NCBI GenBank assembly: GCA_017469265.1
Contig: JAFUGS010000001.1
Span: 1-35,681, forward strand
Direction of reading: 5' to 3'
From: Clostridia bacterium
GTDB lineage: Bacteria > Bacillota > Clostridia > Christensenellales > Aristaeellaceae
DNA: 35,681 nt
Shown here: piece after piece, positions 31,534-35,681 of the stretch
How positions within the stretch are numbered: the first letter of the stretch is position 1
Layout: each line of letters starts with the position of its first letter
Program-made: the position numbers and the translations under genes
Notes under the pieces: generated by a model
The model's input: only the letters and a program-made list of their open reading frames with translations
Databases searched by the model: none
Told to the model about the DNA's origin: nothing

Positions 31534-31752
31534 TTACGCTTCCTCGGCGGCCCGAATCTTGGGCAGCGCACGCTGCACGGCCCCACTGCGCAGGCAGCGG
31601 GTGCAGACGTTCATCCGACGGGCGGAACCGTTCACCATAACGCGGACACTCTGCACATTGGGCGCCCAGATGCGATGGCTCTTGCGGTTGGAATGGCTCA
31701 CGTTGTTACCATTCATCGTGCCCTTTTCGCAAATCTCACAAAACTTACCCAT
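31534..31752 (-). CDS. rpmB: 50S ribosomal protein L28
   Basis: A 72-residue ribosomal protein. The start MGKFCEICEKGTMNGNNVSH and NRKSHRIWAPNVQ are standard L28. It is the zinc-ribbon form with two CxxC pairs (C5/C8 and C50/C53), which many bacteria replace by a cysteine-free copy when zinc is scarce; no second copy is seen here. Its AAGGAGGAGG site lies just before the ATG. Single gene with its own promoter and terminator. Confidence 0.96.
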   Translation of the reverse strand: MGKFCEICEKGTMNGNNVSHSNRKSHRIWAPNVQSVRVMVNGSARRMNVCTRCLRSGAVQRALPKIRAAEEA

Positions 31753-31795
31753 GGAAATCCTCCTCCTTGTGGAGTCTTACACATCAAGCTTGACG

Positions 31796-31824
31796 ATGAT
31801 ACCACGTCCCGGCTGAAAATGCAA
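31796..31824 (-). promoter_or_regulatory. Promoter of rpmB
   Basis: Minus strand: TTGCAT (31819-31824), 17 bases, TATCAT (31796-31801) with TG before the -10 box (TGGTATCAT). The region 31825-31921 contains a GC-rich stem (GCGCG...CGCGC on the minus strand) and six T in GGTTTTTTC, a possible weak terminator of the glycosyltransferase operon. Confidence 0.75.
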
Positions 31825-31921
31825 GCATTTTTTTGTGGAAACGCGGGGATTTGCGCCGGCGGTTCGGAATCCGTGAAAAAACCGAATCCGCGCGGGCGGC
31901 CCAACACGCCGAAACGCGCTT

Positions 31922-32854
31922 TCAGCCGAAGAAAAACTGGCCGAGACGGGTGACGGGGCTCTGCATCAGGCAGCCCTGGCGCCGGATGGCGGCCAGGCGG
32001 CGGAGCCTGGGGAGCTTCTCCGTGGCCAGGTAGGCCTGGATGATTTCTGCGGCCTCCGGGGGCAGGGCGTCCCCGAAGGCCGCCTGAAAAGCCCGGGTAT
32101 GGGTATAGGTCAGGGCGATCCGGGCCCGGGCTTTGTCCCGATCCCGGAGGATCCTGAGGGCCCGCAGGGGAAGGGACTCCCGGCTGGCGCCGATCACATT
32201 TTCCCCATGCTGACGGTAGCGGGTCAGCTGTTCCGGGAGGAAAACAATCCGGCCGAAGGCGGCGGCCGTCAGGGCGATGAACCAGTCATGCATGAACATG
32301 CTTTCCGGCCGCCCGTAACGGACGACCAGATCCGCCAGGGGACGGTTCAGGAGCATCATACAGCCGGTGGCGTTGTTCTGCACCAGCAGCCGGTTCAGCC
32401 CGGTGGCTTCGGGATCCCAGCCCTGGAGACGGAAGAAGCTCGGCGCGAGCACCTTCCCCCCGGCGTCGATGACAGCGGCGTCCGCGTGCACCAGCAGGGG
32501 CGTGCCTTCGGGGAGATTCGCCGCGGCGGAGACGCAGGCCGCCCTCATCCGGGCCACTTTTTCCGGCATCCAGAGGTCGTCCTGATCACAGAGCAATAGT
32601 AAATCCCCTTCCGCCTGACGGAGGAGGGAAAGGAAATTCCCGGCGGCGCCCAGATGCCGACCCTGCTGGCCGGCGGGCCGAAAGCGGCTGTCCTCCTGAG
32701 CGTATTCCCGCAGGATTTCCGGCGTCCGGTCCGTGGAGCCGTCGTCCTGATACAGGACGGAAAAATCCCGTGCCGTCTGGCCGGAAAGGGAGGCCAGCTG
32801 CGCGGGAAGAAAGGTTTCGCCCTGATAGGCCGCGAGCAGGATAGTGGTCTTCAC
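31922..32854 (-). CDS. Family 2 glycosyltransferase
   Basis: A 310-residue GT-A fold glycosyltransferase of family 2, likely rhamnosyl- or related sugar transfer in polysaccharide assembly. The N-terminus TTILLAAYQGETFLPAQLAS, nucleotide-binding YQDDGSTDRTPEIL, the DxD region LLLLCDQDDLW and the later MFMHDWFIALTA are family 2 landmarks. The C-terminal ~100 residues are basic and helical. The start is GTG 32852-32854, eight bases after GGGGG and overlapping the TGA of the gene before it; a GTG five codons upstream is less likely. Second gene of a two-gene operon with the other glycosyltransferase. No membrane segments. Donor and acceptor cannot be read. Confidence 0.9.
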   Translation of the reverse strand: MKTTILLAAYQGETFLPAQLASLSGQTARDFSVLYQDDGSTDRTPEILREYAQEDSRFRPAGQQGRHLGAAGNFLSLLRQAEGDLLLLCDQDDLWMPEKVARMRAACVSAAANLPEGTPLLVHADAAVIDAGGKVLAPSFFRLQGWDPEATGLNRLLVQNNATGCMMLLNRPLADLVVRYGRPESMFMHDWFIALTAAAFGRIVFLPEQLTRYRQHGENVIGASRESLPLRALRILRDRDKARARIALTYTHTRAFQAAFGDALPPEAAEIIQAYLATEKLPRLRRLAAIRRQGCLMQSPVTRLGQFFFG

Positions 32855-33621
32855 CAGGTGATCCCCCACTTCATGAAGTATTTACAGGCGGAGCGAACCT
32901 GACGAAGGCACCCCTTCAGGGTGCGGGTATTTTCACGGGCCCACAGATGGGTCACACACATCTCCGGATGATACACAATGCTGCCCAGGCGCTGCTCCAG
33001 GACGCGACGGCTCAGGTCGCTGTCCTCCTGATACAGGAAGAAACGGGGATCAAAACCCTTCAGCTGCTGAAAAACGCCGGTGCGGATCAGCAGGAAGCAT
33101 CCCGTCGCGAACTCAACGGGGACGGGGCTGTGAATGTCCAGATCCGCCAGGGTGAATTCCTCCCGCCAGCGGCGGAAGATCCGGCCGCGATTTTCCAGCA
33201 GGCCACCCAGCAGATAGTGAACCGAAATCCGTTTTTTTGGCAGAAACTGCTCCGTGCCATCCGCATTCAGCACCCGGGGCGTCAGGATGGCGATGTTCGG
33301 ATGCGCGTCCATGTACTGCATCATGCGGAAAAGCAGGGTGGGGTCGAAGGTTACGTCCGGATTCATGCAGAGATGGTACCGGCTTTGCAGATAGGGAAGG
33401 ACGGCGTTATTGGCGCGGCCGAAACCGACGTTGCCCTGCTGGGGGAGAACGGTGATGCCCGGGAACTCCCATTGCAGCTGATCCGCCGCCATTTCCTCCG
33501 GAGAATTGTCACAGAGATAGACCGCGACCTCCACGTTGGACTGCTCCAGGCAGCGAAGCGCGTTCTTGACTTCATCACCGCAGTGATACAGCACGATGCA
33601 GGCGGAAAGTGGTGCGGGCAT
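32851..33621 (-). CDS. Family 2 glycosyltransferase (WbbL-type rhamnosyltransferase-like)
   Basis: A 256-residue family 2 glycosyltransferase. The pattern resembles WbbL/RfbN-type rhamnosyltransferases: SACIVLYHCGDEVKNALRCL at the start, VAVYLCDNSPEEM, NVGFGRANNAVL, CMNPDVTFDP with the DxD-equivalent, ATGCFLLIRTGVF and FFLYQEDSDLSRRV containing the likely catalytic acid. The ATG at 33619-33621 follows AGGAGG. It is the first gene of the pair and overlaps the next by four bases. It is transcribed from 33857-33885, leaving a leader of about 228 bases that holds the structured element described separately. Surface polysaccharide synthesis is the likely pathway. Confidence 0.9.
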   Translation of the reverse strand: MPAPLSACIVLYHCGDEVKNALRCLEQSNVEVAVYLCDNSPEEMAADQLQWEFPGITVLPQQGNVGFGRANNAVLPYLQSRYHLCMNPDVTFDPTLLFRMMQYMDAHPNIAILTPRVLNADGTEQFLPKKRISVHYLLGGLLENRGRIFRRWREEFTLADLDIHSPVPVEFATGCFLLIRTGVFQQLKGFDPRFFLYQEDSDLSRRVLEQRLGSIVYHPEMCVTHLWARENTRTLKGCLRQVRSACKYFMKWGITW

Positions 33622-33670
33622 GCTGAGATATCCTCCTCTCCCAAAAAAGTACTTCCTATATTTGTATCTC

Positions 33671-33844
33671 TTCCGTCGCTCCGCTCTCTGAGGAATTCCA
33701 CTCCGGGGGACGCCTCTCGGCTCCGTTCACTTACGCAGCGGTTCTAAGCTCTGTCTGCGCCTTACGGCTTGCCAATCGCTAAGAACCGGCGAGAATCAAG
33801 GCCCCCGGATTGGAACACCTCAGCGCTCCGCTTGCTGGACGGAA
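33671..33844 (-). promoter_or_regulatory. Large structured element in the leader of the glycosyltransferase operon
   Basis: A 174-bp palindromic element between divergent genes. Outer arms TTCCGTC (33671-33677) and GACGGAA (33838-33844) are inverted. Inside, CTGAGG-nn-TTCCA-nn-CCGGGGG (33688-33709) pairs with CCCCCGG-nn-TGGAA-nn-CCTCAG (33802-33823): 18 bp with two symmetric 2-nt mismatches. Further in, read as minus-strand RNA, GCCT...CTCG pairs with CGAGAGGC, GGTTCT/AGAACC encloses a GCC-GTAA-GGC hairpin. CGCTCCGCT occurs as a direct repeat on both flanks (33677-33685 and 33824-33832). On the minus strand it lies wholly downstream of a promoter and ends about 50 bases before the start codon, so it would be part of the mRNA leader. 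It could be a regulatory RNA or a small mobile palindromic repeat that inserted here. Confidence 0.65.
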
Positions 33845-33856
33845 TAGTTACTCTAT

Positions 33857-33885
33857 ATTTTACCTTTGGCGGCGGGAAATGTCCA
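33857..33885 (-). promoter_or_regulatory. Promoter of the glycosyltransferase operon
   Basis: Minus strand: TGGACA (33880-33885), 17 bases, TAAAAT (33857-33862). It predicts a start near 33850, just before the structured element. Confidence 0.65.
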
Positions 33886-33903
33886 GAAAAAGGTGAAAAA
33901 CAG

Positions 33904-33932
33904 TGGAAATTTCCGGGAAGGGATGGTATACT
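33904..33932 (+). promoter_or_regulatory. Promoter of the NYN/OST-HTH gene
   Basis: TGGAAA (33904-33909), 17 bases, TATACT (33927-33932) with TG before the -10 box (TGGTATACT). The -35 box is 18 bases from that of the divergent glycosyltransferase promoter. The short leader has a GCGGA-GCAA-TCCGC hairpin (33944-33957). Confidence 0.7.
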
Positions 33933-33983
33933 CCTGTTTTAGGGCGGAGCAATCCGCTCCAGGATGATTGATGGAAGAAGGTT

Positions 33984-34982
33984 TTGATTCTGAGTAGATT
34001 TGCGGTATTTGTGGATCTGGAAAACTGCGGCGCGAAGGTGGAAACGCTGAACAGTATTCTGGAAAAAGTCAAAATCCGGGGCGATATCCTGCTGGGCAAG
34101 GTGTACGGATACACGGACAAGTTCAGCGACCTGAAGCCCCTGCTGCTGAGCAACACCTTTACGGTGGTGCCCAGCCTGCGCTATGGCATCAGCCAGAAAA
34201 ACAACGCGGATATCCAGCTGGTGATCGACGCGCTGGAGGTCGCTTATAAGAACGACCTGATCGACAGCTTCTGCATCGTATCCGGCGACAGCGACTATAC
34301 GCCCCTGGTGGGCCGGCTGAAGAGCATGGGCAAGTTTGTGCTGGGCATCAGCCGAAGCGAGGCGGCCAGCACGATCTTTATCAACGCCTGCAATGAGTTC
34401 CAGTTTCTGGAAAGCGTCCGGAAAAACAAGGTGGAAAAGCCCCGCCGGCAGCGGCAGACGGCCAACAATGAGGAGGCCGCCGACGAGAGCGAGCTGAACA
34501 AGCTGCTGACCACCGTGCTGGAGGAGCATGACGACGAGATGTACGCCAGCGAGCTGAAGGGCGTCCTGCTGCGCCTCCGGCCGGACTTCAATGAGAAGAG
34601 CTACGGATGCGCGTCCTTCTACCGGCTGCTGACCAAGCTGGCGAAGCGCTTTGGGGATTTCCAGGTCTTTAATGACAATTTCAATGTCACGGTGAGCCTG
34701 ACCGGCGCGGACAGCGCGGAGAACGGGGACGCGATTCCGCAGCTGACCCGGGAGAACTGGAAGGAAGCCTTCAAGGCCCAACTGCAGGCCTATAAGGAGG
34801 GCGGCTTTGACCGGGTGAACCCGTCCATCCTGAAGGCGGATATCATCACCTCCTATCCGGGGTTCAACGAGCGGAACATCGGCTTCAAACGCTTCAGCGA
34901 CGTGATGAAGCAGCTGGAGAAGGACGGGCTGATCGCTATCGAGATGGATGAGCAGAAGACGATGCTGATCAAGCTGCTGTAA
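33984..34982 (+). CDS. NYN-domain ribonuclease-like protein with two OST-HTH (LOTUS) domains
   Basis: A 332-residue protein. The N-terminal NYN domain (about 5-145) is a PIN-like fold with the acidic residues of a metal-dependent RNase: D11 in FAVFVDLENC, D76 and D82 in NNADIQLVIDAL, D102 and D104 in VSGDSDYTPLV. After a charged linker (KPRRQRQTANNEEAADESE) come an OST-HTH/LOTUS domain at about 168-240 (ELKGVLLRLRPDFNEKSYGC, FYRLLTKL) and a second, similar one at about 258-332 (DIITSYPGFNERNIGFKRF, SDVMKQL), RNA-binding modules best known from animal germline proteins but also found in bacteria. Likely role: RNA processing or decay, target unknown. An in-frame stop at 33969 excludes any ATG start; TTG 33984 is used, six bases after GGAAG. 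First of two genes. Confidence 0.9.
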   Translation: MILSRFAVFVDLENCGAKVETLNSILEKVKIRGDILLGKVYGYTDKFSDLKPLLLSNTFTVVPSLRYGISQKNNADIQLVIDALEVAYKNDLIDSFCIVSGDSDYTPLVGRLKSMGKFVLGISRSEAASTIFINACNEFQFLESVRKNKVEKPRRQRQTANNEEAADESELNKLLTTVLEEHDDEMYASELKGVLLRLRPDFNEKSYGCASFYRLLTKLAKRFGDFQVFNDNFNVTVSLTGADSAENGDAIPQLTRENWKEAFKAQLQAYKEGGFDRVNPSILKADIITSYPGFNERNIGFKRFSDVMKQLEKDGLIAIEMDEQKTMLIKLL

Positions 34983-35011
34983 CCGACTGACGGAAAACGG
35001 AGGGCGAAGGA

Positions 35012-35545
35012 TTGAAGTATCTCCGAAGAGGCATCTGGTACCTGGCCAGCCGTCTGTTTCTGTTCTGCCTGATCCTCGGGATCGCCATTACCGTGTTCTA
35101 CTACGCCATGAACCTGAGCAACATCCAGATTATTCTGAAGGACGGCATGGCGGCCCGGGCCAAGGTGATCATGGGGATCGAGACGGACGAAACCGTCCTG
35201 AACCGGTATTTCCAGGCAGCCTATCTGTCCACGGACGAGGAGCTGACCGCGGCGGTGAACGGCAAATCCGCCTACGCGGATTACAATGTCCGCGGCATCG
35301 ACCACCGGCTGACCATGGGATTCCTCTGGACGTGGCCCTGGGACAACAGCGCCCGGCTGACCATCACGGAGAAGATTCCCAGAATCGACGGCCGCGTGAA
35401 GGGAACCAGGGCGGAGGAGCTGATCGCCCAAAACGGCGCCAGCGCGGTTTATCCGCCCGCCTGGCCGGAGGTTCAGTACCGCGCGAACCTGATCCGGGAA
35501 AACGGGCAATGGAAGATCCGGACCCTGACCAGGATCGGAGAATAG
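35012..35545 (+). CDS. Single-pass membrane protein of unknown function
   Basis: A 177-residue protein I do not recognise. A basic N-terminus (MKYLRRGIWYLASR) leads into one hydrophobic segment at about 13-33 (FLFCLILGIAITVFYYAM), then a soluble domain of about 140 residues, probably outside the cell, with mixed strands and a Trp-rich MGFLWTWPWDN stretch. The C-terminus, NLIRENGQWKIRTLTRIGE, has the look of a small NTF2- or cystatin-like extracytoplasmic domain, but this is not firm. The TTG start follows GGAGGGCGAAGGA. It is 29 bases after the NYN/OST-HTH gene and may be co-transcribed. Confidence 0.75.
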   Translation: MKYLRRGIWYLASRLFLFCLILGIAITVFYYAMNLSNIQIILKDGMAARAKVIMGIETDETVLNRYFQAAYLSTDEELTAAVNGKSAYADYNVRGIDHRLTMGFLWTWPWDNSARLTITEKIPRIDGRVKGTRAEELIAQNGASAVYPPAWPEVQYRANLIRENGQWKIRTLTRIGE

Positions 35546-35606
35546 TGTGAAAACATCGTTTGCCAGTCGAGCAGGCCCAGATCCCAAAGAAGGGTATAGA
35601 AAACAA

Positions 35607-35628
35607 GCCTCTACGAGGCAAGATTTTT
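35607..35628 (+). terminator. Weak terminator-like hairpin near the right edge
   Basis: GCCTC, TAC, GAGGC (35607-35619) followed by AAGATTTTT. A short 5-bp stem with five T; it may end the transcript of the preceding membrane protein gene or be part of the next gene's leader. Confidence 0.35.
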
Positions 35629-35643
35629 GAAGGAGGTGCTAGC

Positions 35644-35681
35644 CTGCGAGCGACAAAGAATCCAGAGAAATCGACCCATCA
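35644..35681 (+). CDS. Possible start of a further gene, cut by the window edge
   Basis: A strong AAGGAGG site (35630-35636) stands seven bases before CTG 35644, and the frame stays open to the end, reading (L/M)RATKNPEKSTH. An ATKNP-like string shortly after the start occurs at the N-terminus of some clostridial serine recombinases as I remember them, but a dozen residues cannot settle this. CTG would be an unusual start; the same frame is open back to 35551, with TTG 35560 as another option. Confidence 0.25.
   Translation, partial: MRATKNPEKSTH

Overview
The window looks like chromosomal DNA from a high-GC member of the Bacillota, class Clostridia. The signs are the infC-rpmI-rplT operon with a leader attenuator, a four-cysteine L28, a long-form serine acetyltransferase, a YuiD-like divergent PAP2 protein, NusG-II and Gx-transporter genes, secreted CotH proteins and strong AGGAGG-type ribosome binding sites. 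TTG and GTG starts are common. Most promoters that can be read have a TTGnnn box, exactly 17 bases, then a TAnnnT box. The genus cannot be fixed from the sequence; an uncultured gut or rumen Christensenellales/Oscillospirales-type organism would fit. Almost all of the window is protein coding.

Region by region. (1) 1-900: terminator of a gene outside the window, an apparently orphan promoter, and a Phd/VapC-type toxin-antitoxin pair with its own promoter and operator. (2) 923-16004: the most distinctive block. Two mirror-image arms diverge from one 68-bp double promoter (7664-7731). Each arm begins with a secreted phosphodiester glycosidase followed by a large CotH-kinase protein with lamin-tail and chitobiase-like domains. 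The left arm ends in a SNF2 ATPase. The right arm continues with DUF4956 (membrane), a VTC-type polyphosphate polymerase domain protein, a ClpB-like AAA+ protein and an unrecognised companion. (3) 16083-17570: nagA, then a strongly promoted, structured non-coding RNA of about 216 nt. (4) 17574-21104: a MocR-type regulator that lacks its PLP lysine and its C-terminal lobe, sharing a back-to-back promoter with a patatin - divergent PAP2 - NusG-II - Gx transporter operon. (5) 21179-22598: the infC-rpmI-rplT operon with its attenuator. (6) 22659-28022: minus-strand secreted M16 protease with SLH-like repeats, a small protein, tRNA-Thr(GGT) and cysE. (7) 28089-31514: topB and a polysaccharide pyruvyl transferase. 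(8) 31534-33885: rpmB and two glycosyltransferases preceded by a leader holding a 174-bp structured palindromic element. (9) 33904-35681: an RNA-binding NYN/OST-HTH protein, a small membrane protein and the possible start of another gene.

Functionally, much of the window is about the cell surface: CotH kinases, phosphodiester glycosidases, a possible polyphosphate synthase with a membrane partner, an SLH-anchored protease, glycosyltransferases, a pyruvyl transferase and GlcNAc-6-P recycling. The best candidates for something not yet described are the mirrored PDG-CotH / DUF4956-VTC-AAA+ cassette, the RNA at 17315-17530 and the structured leader at 33671-33844. All functional claims rest on motifs read by eye; no database search was run.
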